From Erythrobacteraceae bacterium WH01K (GTDB lineage: Bacteria; Pseudomonadota; Alphaproteobacteria; Sphingomonadales; Sphingomonadaceae), in assembly GCA_027941995.1 (NCBI GenBank), contig CP115966.1:1798001-1862000 (forward strand): DNA of 64,000 nt, written 5' to 3'. How positions within the stretch are numbered: the first letter of the stretch is position 1; each line of letters opens with the position of its first letter. The translations under genes and the position numbers were made by a program. The notes beneath the pieces are model-generated. The model was given only the letters and a program-made list of their open reading frames with translations. It was not told the DNA's origin and did not search any database. Below are positions 45,776 to 54,700 of the stretch, in pieces.

Positions 45776-47191
45776 ATGGCTGGAACATCATACGACGTCG
45801 TAATTCTCGGGTCCGGCCCGGGGGGCTATGTTGCAGCGATCCGCTGCGCACAGCTGGGCCTCAAGACCGCGATCGTCGAACGTGAGCTGCTCGGGGGCAT
45901 CTGCCTGAACTGGGGCTGCATCCCGACCAAGGCGCTCTTGCGCTCGGCAGAGGTCTTCCACCAGATGCAGAACGCGAAGGATTACGGCCTTTCCGTCGCA
46001 GGCAAGATCAAGGCCGACCTCGACGCAGTAGTCAAGCGAAGCCGGGGCGTTGCCAAGCAGCTGAACCAGGGCGTCACGCACCTGATGAAGAAAAACAAGA
46101 TCGCCGTTCACATGGGTGAGGGCAGGCTGACCGGTCCGACCTCGCTGACCGTCAAAAGCGACAAGGGCGAAGAGCAGCTTTCGGCAAAGCATGTCATCGT
46201 TGCGACCGGAGCGCGGGCGCGCGACCTGCCTTTCGCCCCTGCCGACGGGAAACGGATCTGGACCTATCGCACGGCAATGACGCCGCCGGAAATGCCGAAA
46301 AAGCTGTTGGTCATCGGATCGGGCGCGATCGGCATCGAGTTCGCAAGCTTCTACAACGATATGGGCGCAGACGTGACGGTGGTCGAAATGCTCGACCGGA
46401 TTGTCCCGGTCGAGGATGAAGACGTCTCTGCTTTCCTGCACAAATCCTTGAAAAAGCAGGGTATGACAATCTTGACCGGAGCCGGGGTGGAAGACCTAAA
46501 GGCAACGGGCGAAGGCGTCAAAGCGAAAATCAAGAACGACAAGGGCGAAGTGGCCGACCACGAGTTCAGCCATGCCATTGTCGCTATCGGCATCCAGCCA
46601 AACACAGCCGATATCGGACTGGAAAACCTTGCAAAAATGGAACGCGGCTTCATCGAGATCGACGATTTCGGCCGCACGAAATCCGAAGGTTTGTGGGCAA
46701 TCGGCGATTGCACACCGGGCCCGTGGCTGGCGCACAAGGCAAGCCACGAAGGCGTCACCGCAGCGGAATCGATCGCGAAGGAACTGGGGAATGGCGAAGT
46801 CCACCCGCATTCGCTCGACCGCAGCAACATCCCCGGCTGCACCTATTGCCATCCGCAAGTCGCCAGCGTCGGCCTGACCGAAGCGAAAGCGAAGGAAGCC
46901 GGCTACAAGCTCAAGGTCGGAAATTTCCCCTTTATCGGTAACGGCAAAGCCATCGCGCTCGGTGAAGCGGAGGGCTTCATCAAGACGGTCTTCGACGCCG
47001 AGACCGGGGAACTGCTGGGTGCACACATGGTCGGTGCCGAGGTTACCGAACTGATCCAGGGCTACGTCGTCGGCAAGACCCTCGAAACGACCGAGGCCGA
47101 GCTTATGAACACGGTGTTCGCGCACCCCACGCTGAGCGAGATGATGCATGAAAGCGTCCTCTCCGCATACGGTAAGGCTTTGCATATATAG
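45776..47191 (+). CDS. lpdA: Dihydrolipoyl dehydrogenase (E3)
   Basis: 471-aa FAD/NAD-linked disulfide oxidoreductase that reoxidises dihydrolipoyl groups of PDH (and often other 2-oxoacid complexes). FAD site GSGPGGYVAAIRCAQLG near residue 12; redox disulfide GGICLNWGCIPTK near residue 41; NAD site VIGSGAIGIEFASFY near residue 182; C-terminal His-Glu pair in FAHPTLSEMMHE near residue 448. A GAGG ribosome-binding site lies just before the ATG. Last gene of the pdhC-lipoprotein-thioesterase-lpdA run. Confidence 0.97.
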   Translation: MAGTSYDVVILGSGPGGYVAAIRCAQLGLKTAIVERELLGGICLNWGCIPTKALLRSAEVFHQMQNAKDYGLSVAGKIKADLDAVVKRSRGVAKQLNQGVTHLMKKNKIAVHMGEGRLTGPTSLTVKSDKGEEQLSAKHVIVATGARARDLPFAPADGKRIWTYRTAMTPPEMPKKLLVIGSGAIGIEFASFYNDMGADVTVVEMLDRIVPVEDEDVSAFLHKSLKKQGMTILTGAGVEDLKATGEGVKAKIKNDKGEVADHEFSHAIVAIGIQPNTADIGLENLAKMERGFIEIDDFGRTKSEGLWAIGDCTPGPWLAHKASHEGVTAAESIAKELGNGEVHPHSLDRSNIPGCTYCHPQVASVGLTEAKAKEAGYKLKVGNFPFIGNGKAIALGEAEGFIKTVFDAETGELLGAHMVGAEVTELIQGYVVGKTLETTEAELMNTVFAHPTLSEMMHESVLSAYGKALHI

Positions 47192-47204
47192 GGAAAATGG
47201 AACG

Positions 47205-47228
47205 TGACGTCATGGCTTCGTGACGTCA
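47205..47228. promoter_or_regulatory. Two TGACGTCA palindromes 16 bp apart
   Basis: Identical octamers, each embedded in a CGTGACGTCA decamer, are centred 16 bp apart in the non-coding gap after lpdA. The spacing (about 1.5 helical turns) suits a dimeric regulator binding opposite faces. The regulator is unknown. Confidence 0.35.
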
Positions 47229-47312
47229 GGAGGTCATCTGCCGCTGCGAACTCGCGGCCGCCGACTGGTGCACTGGTCAAGGACCAGCGCCGGACCTCAC
47301 TATCCGAATTCA

Positions 47313-47337
47313 GGACCCCTTCGCAGTGCAGGGCGTT
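47313..47337 (+). promoter_or_regulatory. EcfG-like general stress promoter candidate
   Basis: GGACC, 16-nt spacer, CGTT. The alphaproteobacterial EcfG consensus is GGAAC-N16/17-CGTT, so there is one mismatch in the -35. It would give a short leader before the 54-aa gene. Confidence 0.3.
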
Positions 47338-47358
47338 GGTCTGGCTAAGGAGATTGCC

Positions 47359-47523
47359 ATGACCAAGAATGACCCGAAAAAGCCGGACCCGAGCGATACG
47401 AGCCGTGTGACCGAGGAACATCGCGCTCTACAGAACCAGAGCTCGGTGACAGCGGATGAATACCCGAAGGAACAGCGCGAGGCGCAATCGCTCGTCACCC
47501 CGAAGAAGAAGCAGGACGACTAG
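47359..47523 (+). CDS. 54-aa hydrophilic hypothetical protein
   Basis: Small, highly charged, Pro/Lys/Glu-rich protein (MTKNDPKKPDPSDTSRV... ending KKKQDD) without hydrophobic segment or domain; probably disordered. It is supported as a gene by a strong AAGGAGATTGCC ribosome-binding site directly before the ATG and by an EcfG-like promoter upstream, which would make it a general-stress protein. Its stop overlaps the convergent DUF819 gene by 3 bp. No function can be assigned. Confidence 0.6.
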   Translation: MTKNDPKKPDPSDTSRVTEEHRALQNQSSVTADEYPKEQREAQSLVTPKKKQDD

Positions 47524-48740
47524 CCTCCGGACACGGCGCGCATCATTTCCGCGCACAGGATCGCGCCGTATGTTCCCACCGCGTAGCCCAGAACGGCCAG
47601 CAGGACGCCGACAGGCGCCAGAGCCGGGTGGAATGCACTTGCGACCACCGGCGCGCTGGCCGCTCCCCCCACATTCGCCTTGCTGCCGACGGCAACGAAA
47701 AAGAACGGGGCACGAATCATCCATGCGACTGCGAGCAGGAGGATGGTGTGGATCAGCATCCAGATCACGCCGATCGCCATGTAGCCGGGCGTCTCGGCGA
47801 TCTGCGTGACGTCCATTTTCGTCCCGATGACGGCCACCAGCAGGAAGATGAAAACCGTTCCGAACTTGCTGGCACCAACGCCTTCCAGCGCACGCGCGCG
47901 GGTGAAACTGGCTGCCAGGCCGAAAGTCGTCGCGAACAACACGACCCAGAAGAACTGGCTCGCCAATACGCTGTCATCGCCGTTCAAACCGGCGAAGAAC
48001 GCGCCGAGCGGTCCGGCAAGCAGATGGCACAGACCGACGGCCGCAAATGTCGTGCCGAACAGCAGAACGTAATCGTTACCGCTCGCCACGCGTTCCACCG
48101 AAGACGTGTAATTCGCCATCTTGTCGCGCAAGGCATCGATCGCGCTGCTATCGGCCCGAAGCCAGCGATCCATCCGCGTGCTGGCCCCTGCTCCGTAGAG
48201 CAAGAAGGCCATCCAGATATTGGCGACAATGATGTCGACCGCGATCAGGGCCGAATACTGGCTGATATCGAACTGGTAGATTTCGAGCATTGCGGTCTGG
48301 TTCGCCCCGCCGCCGATCCAGCTGCCTGCAAGCGTTGCGAGGCCACGCCAGGCAGCGCTGCTACCCTCGCTGACGATGGCGGGGTCGAACTGGGCAACGA
48401 TATAGAGAGCTATAGGGCCACCGATAACAATGCCGATGGTCGCGGTGAAAAACATGATCAGAGCCTTGGGCCCCAGACCGATCACGCCTTTCAAGTCTAT
48501 ACTCAGTGTCATCAGGAACAGCGCCGCAGGAAGGAAATAGTCCTTCGCAACCGGCCACAGATTGCTGTCGGTCACGTCGATCAGCCCGAAAGTCACCATG
48601 AGGGACGGAAGGAGATACGCGACAAGGATGATCGGGACGAATGTGTAAAACCGGCTCCACGACGGTCTGGCTCTGGTCACGAAAACGAAGGCCAGGACCG
48701 CGGCGAGCAGGCCAAGAATGATTCGATCGTCGGTAATCAT
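47520..48740 (-). CDS. DUF819 family membrane protein (YjcL-like)
   Basis: 406-aa integral membrane protein with about 10-12 TM segments. DUF819 features include FFLPAALFLMTLSIDLKGVIGLGPKALIMFF near residue 69, GSWIGGGANQTAMLEIY near residue 140 and ATIGIVIGGPIALYIVAQF, with a symmetric second half ending GGAASAPVVASAFHPALAPVGVLLAVLGYAVGT. The family (YjcL) has an anion-transporter-like repeat architecture but no proven substrate. It is a single gene, transcribed away from the large non-coding gap and the surface-protein operon. Confidence 0.85.
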   Translation of the reverse strand: MITDDRIILGLLAAVLAFVFVTRARPSWSRFYTFVPIILVAYLLPSLMVTFGLIDVTDSNLWPVAKDYFLPAALFLMTLSIDLKGVIGLGPKALIMFFTATIGIVIGGPIALYIVAQFDPAIVSEGSSAAWRGLATLAGSWIGGGANQTAMLEIYQFDISQYSALIAVDIIVANIWMAFLLYGAGASTRMDRWLRADSSAIDALRDKMANYTSSVERVASGNDYVLLFGTTFAAVGLCHLLAGPLGAFFAGLNGDDSVLASQFFWVVLFATTFGLAASFTRARALEGVGASKFGTVFIFLLVAVIGTKMDVTQIAETPGYMAIGVIWMLIHTILLLAVAWMIRAPFFFVAVGSKANVGGAASAPVVASAFHPALAPVGVLLAVLGYAVGTYGAILCAEMMRAVSGG

Positions 48741-49151
48741 CGTGCAGTCCCTATGGAAAAGAGGGTAGTTTCGCTTACGCGATTTTGCTGGTTCGTACCC
48801 CGTCTAAAGGTTTGCTGGCCATCTGGGGATTGCAGAAACCCCCGGATCTTCACCCGTTTGTCCGTCCCAGAGGCCGGCAATGATCGGAAGTCGCCGGGTC
48901 CCGACCAGTGGTCCCACGAGATACGTCTCCCTTAGATTTCGAGAATTTTTCTTGCATTATTCTCAACGGTTTATGGAAGATATTTCGAGCGTTTAACGAG
49001 GGCAGTATGCCCTTCTGACGTCGCTGCGTCACGACGTTGCGATTAATTCCATCTTTCTGCAGCATTAACCATCGGATAGCCGCGGCACAGCAGCGTTTCA
49101 TGCACCTGCGTGTTACCAAATTTTTACTTCTGGACACGTATTGCCACGGTC
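48741..49151. other. 411-bp non-coding region upstream of the surface-protein operon
   Basis: The longest gene-free stretch in the window, between divergent DUF819 and the DUF11 operon. It is more AT-rich than its surroundings around 48940-49000 and contains two short dyads (noted separately). I found no convincing sigma-70 box pair, no tRNA and no small gene with a good ribosome-binding site. It presumably holds both divergent promoters and a long operon leader. Confidence 0.6.
48999..49037. promoter_or_regulatory. Pair of short inverted repeats upstream of DUF11 operon
   Basis: AGGGCA-GTA-TGCCCT (48999-49013) and ACGTCG-N8-CGACGT (49018-49037), adjacent perfect 6-bp dyads 115-153 bp before the first operon ATG. 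Candidate operator or leader hairpins; no known regulator assigned. Confidence 0.3.
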
Positions 49152-50129
49152 ATGGGACATGCACTTACAAAAACTACGGCCACCGGGATGGCTGCACTCG
49201 CCATGATATTCGCTTCTCCGGCTTATGCAGCCGGGGTCGATGCGGGTACGCTCATCGAGAACGTCGCTCAGGCTACGTATGATGACGGGATCGGGGGCAC
49301 GACAACGATCGACTCCAACCCGGTAATCATCGCGGTGGACGAGCTGCTCGATGTCACGGTCACGTCGCTCGACCCCGGTCCGGTTTCGACCCGGCCCGGC
49401 GATGACATCCTCACTTTTGAAGTTACCAATACCGGCAACGGCCCGGAAGCATTCTCCCTTTCCGCGAACCCGGCAGTTGCCGGCAACGATTTCGAACCGA
49501 CGATCAACGATCTGGCTATCGATACGAACGGTAACGGCATCTACGATCCCGGCGTGGACACGATCCTCGCAGGGCCTGCCACCACGCCGGTCCTGGACGC
49601 GGACGAGGCGGTCACCGTCTTCGTTCTGCTGACCGTGCCGGCAGGTGTCGTCGACGGCGACCAGGCCGATGTCGACCTTCTGGCCGAAGCGGTCACGGGT
49701 ACCGGCGCTCCGGGTACGACGTTTGCCGGACAGGGCGAGGGCGGCGTCGATGCCGTGGTCGGCCTGACGGGTGCAGACGACAACGCCATCGGAACGCTGA
49801 TCGTGGGTATCACCACGGTCGAACTGACGAAGTCGGCTGAAGTCGCGGATCCGTTCGGCGGAACCACCGTGGTCCCAGGTTCGGTCGTCACCTACTCGAT
49901 CACCGCGTCCGTGACCGGCAGCGGCTCGGTCGACGACCTGGTCGTCACCGACGCCTATCCGGAAGGCACCACCTATGTCGCCGGCACGCTCCAGCTCGAT
50001 GCAGCAGGACTGACCGATGCCGCAGGCGACGACGCCGGCGATGCAGACGTCAACGGGATCACGGTCGACCTGGGAACGGTCACCAGTGGAACGGATCGTG
50101 TCGTCTCGTTCGACGTCACCATCGATTAA
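49152..50129 (+). CDS. Secreted DUF11-domain protein, paralog A of the surface operon
   Basis: 325 aa; signal peptide MGHALTKTTATGMAALAMIFASPAYA. The mature part starts with a GTLIENVAQATYDDG motif shared with the third and fourth genes, continues with an immunoglobulin-like region containing a calcium-loop-like DTNGNGIYDPGVD near residue 124, and ends with a DUF11 repeat (VELTKSAEVADPFGGTTVVPGSVVTYSI, from about residue 222). The protein stops exactly at the last strand, VVSFDVTID. Acidic composition, one Met after the signal, no Cys in the mature part. A GTG 14 codons upstream is an alternative start. First gene of the five-gene operon; function unknown. Confidence 0.75.
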   Translation: MGHALTKTTATGMAALAMIFASPAYAAGVDAGTLIENVAQATYDDGIGGTTTIDSNPVIIAVDELLDVTVTSLDPGPVSTRPGDDILTFEVTNTGNGPEAFSLSANPAVAGNDFEPTINDLAIDTNGNGIYDPGVDTILAGPATTPVLDADEAVTVFVLLTVPAGVVDGDQADVDLLAEAVTGTGAPGTTFAGQGEGGVDAVVGLTGADDNAIGTLIVGITTVELTKSAEVADPFGGTTVVPGSVVTYSITASVTGSGSVDDLVVTDAYPEGTTYVAGTLQLDAAGLTDAAGDDAGDADVNGITVDLGTVTSGTDRVVSFDVTID

Positions 50130-50144
50130 AAGAAAGGTCGCAAA

Positions 50145-50621
50145 ATGAAATTTCTGAAGAAACTGGCTGCGGTCGTTTCCTTCTCGCTCGCCCTGCCGGG
50201 CGCAGCGATGGCGCAGGACGCAGCAATTGCCCTCGAAGGGGATGTCATGGTCGAGAAGACCGTGACCGAAGCGGACGGCACGACGACGACGGTACTGGAA
50301 AAACCCGGCACCATCGTCCCAGGCGATCGCCTCGTATTCGGGACCGATTACGTGAACAACAGCGCGGAAGTGGTGGAGAACTTCACCGTCACTAACCCGC
50401 TTCCTTCTGCCGTGCGTCTTGCACCCGAGGCCGATGCCGACCTGGTTGTCTCCGTCGATGGCGGAAGCGAGTGGGGGGCTCTCTCTGCTCTCACCGTAAC
50501 GGATGAAGACGGTACGCAGCGCGCTGCAACCCATTCCGATGTCACTCACATTCGCTGGACGCTCGCCACCGTGCAGCCCGGCGAAGAGGGACGTCTCGAA
50601 TATCCGGCCGTCATCCGCTGA
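50145..50621 (+). CDS. Minimal secreted DUF11-like protein
   Basis: 158 aa: signal peptide MKFLKKLAAVVSFSLALPGAAMAQ followed by one DUF11-type domain (VMVEKTVTEADGTTTTVLEKPGTIVPGDRLVFGTDYVNNS near residue 35, then FTVTNPLPSAVRLAPEAD). The pattern 'PG-D-ly-v-N-s ... V.NPLP' is the DUF11 core. The C-terminus (GRLEYPAVIR) ends on the final strand like its neighbours but lacks the T-I-D/N ending. It starts 15 bp after the first operon gene with AGAAAGG as ribosome-binding site. Could be an accessory or capping subunit; function unknown. Confidence 0.72.
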   Translation: MKFLKKLAAVVSFSLALPGAAMAQDAAIALEGDVMVEKTVTEADGTTTTVLEKPGTIVPGDRLVFGTDYVNNSAEVVENFTVTNPLPSAVRLAPEADADLVVSVDGGSEWGALSALTVTDEDGTQRAATHSDVTHIRWTLATVQPGEEGRLEYPAVIR

Positions 50622-50694
50622 CGGTGTGGGCTACGCCGCCAGGTCCTGCGGGCGGTCAAGGTTAACGCAGGCGCAATATTGAAGGAACGACGAA

Positions 50695-51723
50695 ATGACA
50701 CGCAGCAAGCAATTGCTGGGTGCAGTAAGCTCGATTGCGCTTGTTGCATTCTCAGCAAGTCCGGCTCTCGCCGAAGGCACGACCGCAGGGCAGGATATTA
50801 CCAACAACGTCTCCGTCACCTATGACGTCGGCGGCGTGACGCAGGGTGCCGTTGTCGACAGCGACACGTTCACGGTCGACCGCAAGGTCAACGTGACGGT
50901 TGCCGAAGTCGGCGGCGACACGACCGAGGTCGCACCTGGACAGCCCCAGGCGGCAATCAAGTTTGAAGTGACCAACGACTCGAACGATTCGGTCGACCTC
51001 GCGCTGAGCGCGCAGCAGTCCGCCGCAGATGATTTCGACATCACGAACATCAAGTTCTACGTCGATAATGGCGACGGCATCTTCAATCCGGCCGACGACC
51101 TCGAGGTTACCTATCTCGACGAGATGGCCGCGGACGAGACGCGCACCGTCTTCATCGTGGGCGACATCCCGACGGGCGTGGTCACCGGCGATACCGCCGA
51201 CGTCGCGCTGGTCGCGAATGCGCACGCGGCTGAAGGCACCGCAGGTAATCTTGGTGCAGAACTGTTCGACACTGCAGGTGGCAACACAGCCGGCATAGAT
51301 ACGGTCCTCGCGGATGGCGCCGGCGATGTCGATGCCGCCAACGAAGGCGACTTCTCCGACACCGATACCTACGTAGTTGCCGCCGCCGATGTGACGGTCG
51401 AGAAGACCAGCCAGATCATCAGCGATCCGGTCAACGGCACGACCGACCCGAAAGCCATTCCGGGCGCTGTGGTCCAGTACTGCATCGTCGTCAGCAACGC
51501 AGCAGGCAGTGCGACCGCGACGGATGTTGCCGTGGTCGACGTCCTGCCTGCCGACGTCACCTATGACTCGGTGTTCGGCATCTTCCTGAACGGCGATGCG
51601 ACCTGCAACGGCGGTGCCGCTGGCGGCGCCTACGACGCGGGCGCCAATGAAGTGAGCGGAACGCTGGACGACATCCCCGCCTCGACCAGCCGGTCGCTCT
51701 ACTTCCGCACGACGATCAACTGA
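50695..51723 (+). CDS. Secreted DUF11-domain protein, paralog B of the surface operon
   Basis: 342 aa; signal peptide MTRSKQLLGAVSSIALVAFSASPALA. Same layout as paralog A: TAGQDITNNVSVTYDVGG at the mature N-terminus, a calcium-loop-like VDNGDGIFNPADD near residue 122 and a C-terminal DUF11 repeat from about residue 231. The DUF11 repeat has two Cys (VVQYCIVVSN and GDATCNGG) matching those in the fifth gene. It ends RSLYFRTTIN. The gap before it is 73 bp with a GGAACGAC ribosome-binding site. Probably a structural surface subunit; no characterised homolog recognised. Confidence 0.75.
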   Translation: MTRSKQLLGAVSSIALVAFSASPALAEGTTAGQDITNNVSVTYDVGGVTQGAVVDSDTFTVDRKVNVTVAEVGGDTTEVAPGQPQAAIKFEVTNDSNDSVDLALSAQQSAADDFDITNIKFYVDNGDGIFNPADDLEVTYLDEMAADETRTVFIVGDIPTGVVTGDTADVALVANAHAAEGTAGNLGAELFDTAGGNTAGIDTVLADGAGDVDAANEGDFSDTDTYVVAAADVTVEKTSQIISDPVNGTTDPKAIPGAVVQYCIVVSNAAGSATATDVAVVDVLPADVTYDSVFGIFLNGDATCNGGAAGGAYDAGANEVSGTLDDIPASTSRSLYFRTTIN

Positions 51724-51746
51724 TCGCACGTCGTGCGTAAACGGTC

Positions 51747-54700
51747 ATGCGTATTTCCTTCTCCATCAGCGCAGTTGCAGCAGCGATCTTCGGATTGCTG
51801 CTGCCGCTCGCCCTGTGGGGAGGGAGCGCGCAGGCCCAGACCATTACCAATGTCGCGAAGGCGACGTGGACTTCGGCAGGCGACGAAGGCGGCGCGGAAT
51901 CCAATCCGGTCGAATTCGAAGTCACGCCGCGTCCGCCGGAGATCATCACCTATCACCCGGTTCCGGGCACCGATGGTGGCGGCAACAAGACCTATCCGCA
52001 GCCAATCTGTTTCGGCGGTCAGAACCCGGGCGACAGCGTCGGCTTGCCCGACGAAACCCTGTCCACCCCGGTGGAAGAGATCGAAACGCTGCGTGCCGGC
52101 GAAGACCTCGTCTTCGAAATCCGCTCGTGGTCGTCCAATCTCGACCGCGCTGCGATCGACCAGCTCGATGTCATCCTGACCACCAGCCAGGGTGACCGCG
52201 AAGAGCTGCGCATTTTCGAGACCGGCTTCAATACGGGCGTGTTTGTCGGCAAGATATCGACCGGCCGCCTTCCTCCGCTGCCGACGCAGGACGATTGTCG
52301 TCTCAACCTGGCGAATGGCGACATCATCGAGATCGCTGCCACCCAGCCGGGCGAGGACGCGATCGTCATACAGACCGATATCGATGTGCTGGCCGATCCT
52401 TTCGGCGTGGTGTTCGACAGCGAGACGGGCGAAGGTGTCAACGGCGCCCGCGTGACGCTGGTCGACGCCGCAACCGGCCTGCCGGCTGTCGTCTTCGCCG
52501 AAGACGGCGTGACGCCGTGGCCCTCCACCGTCATTTCGGGCCAGCCGATCACGGATGGTGCCGGCAATGTCTACGACATGGGCACCGGTGAATACTGGTT
52601 CCCGCTGACCTCGCTCGGCACCTATCGCCTCGAGATCGTTCCGCCGGCTCCCTATACCGCGCCCTCCGTCGTCAGCCCCGAAGACATCGCACGCCTGTCG
52701 CGCGAAGACGGCAGTGCGTTCGTCATCCTCGACGCGTCCTATGGCGGGACCTTCACGCTGAACGATCCGACCCCGGTCGAAATCGATATTCCGCTCGACC
52801 GCCCGAGCCTGTCGGTCAACCTGAGCAAGACTGCCAACCGCGCTGCCGCACAGCCCGGCGATGCCGTCTTCTATACGCTCATCGCCCGCAACCAGGATCC
52901 GACCCGCGTCAAGCGCAACGTGGTCCTGGTCGATACGCCGTCGCGCTGGCTGCGCCTGCGGACGGACTCGGTTCGCATCGACGGCCAGGCTGCACCCGAT
53001 GCGGTCCAGCCCAATGCCGACGGCAGCCGCCTGACGGTGAACCTCGGCGACATCGATGGCGGGTCCGAACGCCGCGTTACCTATGCAATGATCATCCGCC
53101 CCGATGCGCCTCCCGGCGAAGCGGTCAACAAGGCAGAGGCCACCGACTCCCTGGGTCGCCGCGCTGTCGCCAGCGCCGTGCTCGACATCGAACGCGAAAG
53201 CATTGCCGGACGCATGACCATTGTCGGCCGCGTAATGGCAGGGCAGTGCTCAATCGAAGGCACGCGTCGCGGCATCCCCAATGTCCGCGTCATGATGGAA
53301 GACGGCAGCTTCGCCATTACCGACAAGGATGGCCGCTACCATTTCGAAGGCGTCGTGCCCGGCACCCACGTCGTCCAGGCTGCACGCATGACGTTGCCCG
53401 AAGGTTCGGAATTCGTCGATTGCCACCGCGGCACCCGCAATGCCGGTAGTGCATCCTCGCGCTTTGTCATCGGGCAGGGCGGTTCGCTGGTCGTCGCCGA
53501 TTTCCATGCGATTGTTCCCGAAGGCTCGCTTCCGGACCTCACCGAGCAGGAGGCGCTTTATGCCAATGCCGATGCACAGATCCCGGGCGAGCTGGGTCCC
53601 GCTACCCTGAACGGTGAAGGGCTTCCGGTGCAGAACAGTGCGATCGCTCCCGCAGCGCTGGCCATGACTGAACCGGTCCTGGAAGACTCGAATGCAACCG
53701 ACTGGATCGCGCAGGGCGATGGACCCGATGGCTGGCTGACACCGAGCGTGGACTACAATCCGCGTGCGCCGACCACCCGCGTGGCTATCCGCCATCGCCG
53801 CGGGCAGAGCATCAACCTGTTCGTCGACGGAAAGCCTGTGAACAAGCTGGCTTTCGAAGGAACGCGGACACCGGAGCAGGGCCGCTTCGCCGTCAGCCAC
53901 TGGCGCGGTGTGCCGCTGGAGAACGAGAAGACGATACTGACCGCAGAGATCGTGAACTCCTTCGGCGTGGTCAACGAAACCATCGAGCGCACCGTCTACT
54001 TCACCAATACGCCGACCCGTGTCGAGCTGGTGGAAGCGGAATCCATGCTGGTGGCCGACGGCCGTACGCGCCCCGTCGTCGCCATCCGTGTTCTGGACCG
54101 CAACAACCGTCCCTTGCGCGAAGGTGTCTCGGGCGAGTTCAAGCTGAACGCTCCCTACCAGAGCGCCTCGCAGCTCGAGCAGCAGCAGCTGAACCAGCTC
54201 ACGGGCCTGGGTTCGTCCTCTGCGCGCTGGATCGTCGAAGGATCCGACGGCATTGCTCGCATCGAACTCGCGCCGACCATGGTGAGCGGATCGCTGCGTC
54301 TCGACTTCTTCTTCGACGACGGTGAGATCCGCCGCGAGCAGGAACTGGAAACCTGGATCGTTCCGGGCGACATCGAATGGACGGTCGTCGGTCTTGCCGA
54401 AGGCTCCGTCGGTGCGCGCACCGTTGCCGACAACATGGAGCGCGATGGCCGCTTCGACAGCGACCTCGGCGACAAGGCCCGCGTTGCGCTGTATGCAAAG
54501 GGCCGCGTGCTGGGCAAGTTCCTGACGACCATCGCCTATGACTCTGCGAAGCAGCGGGACGACCAGCGTGTTCTGGGCACGCTCGACCCCAATGCCTATT
54601 ACACCGTCTTCGGTGACGCCTCGAGCCGCCGCTTCGACGCAGCGAGCCGCGAGAAGCTCTATGTCCGTATCGAAACCGCGACGTTCTATGCCCTGTATGG

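Noticed and set aside
48850-49137. 95-codon minus-strand frame in the gap before the surface operon
   Set aside because: No ribosome-binding site, Arg/Lys-rich without domain, and it covers the region where the operon promoter and leader must be.
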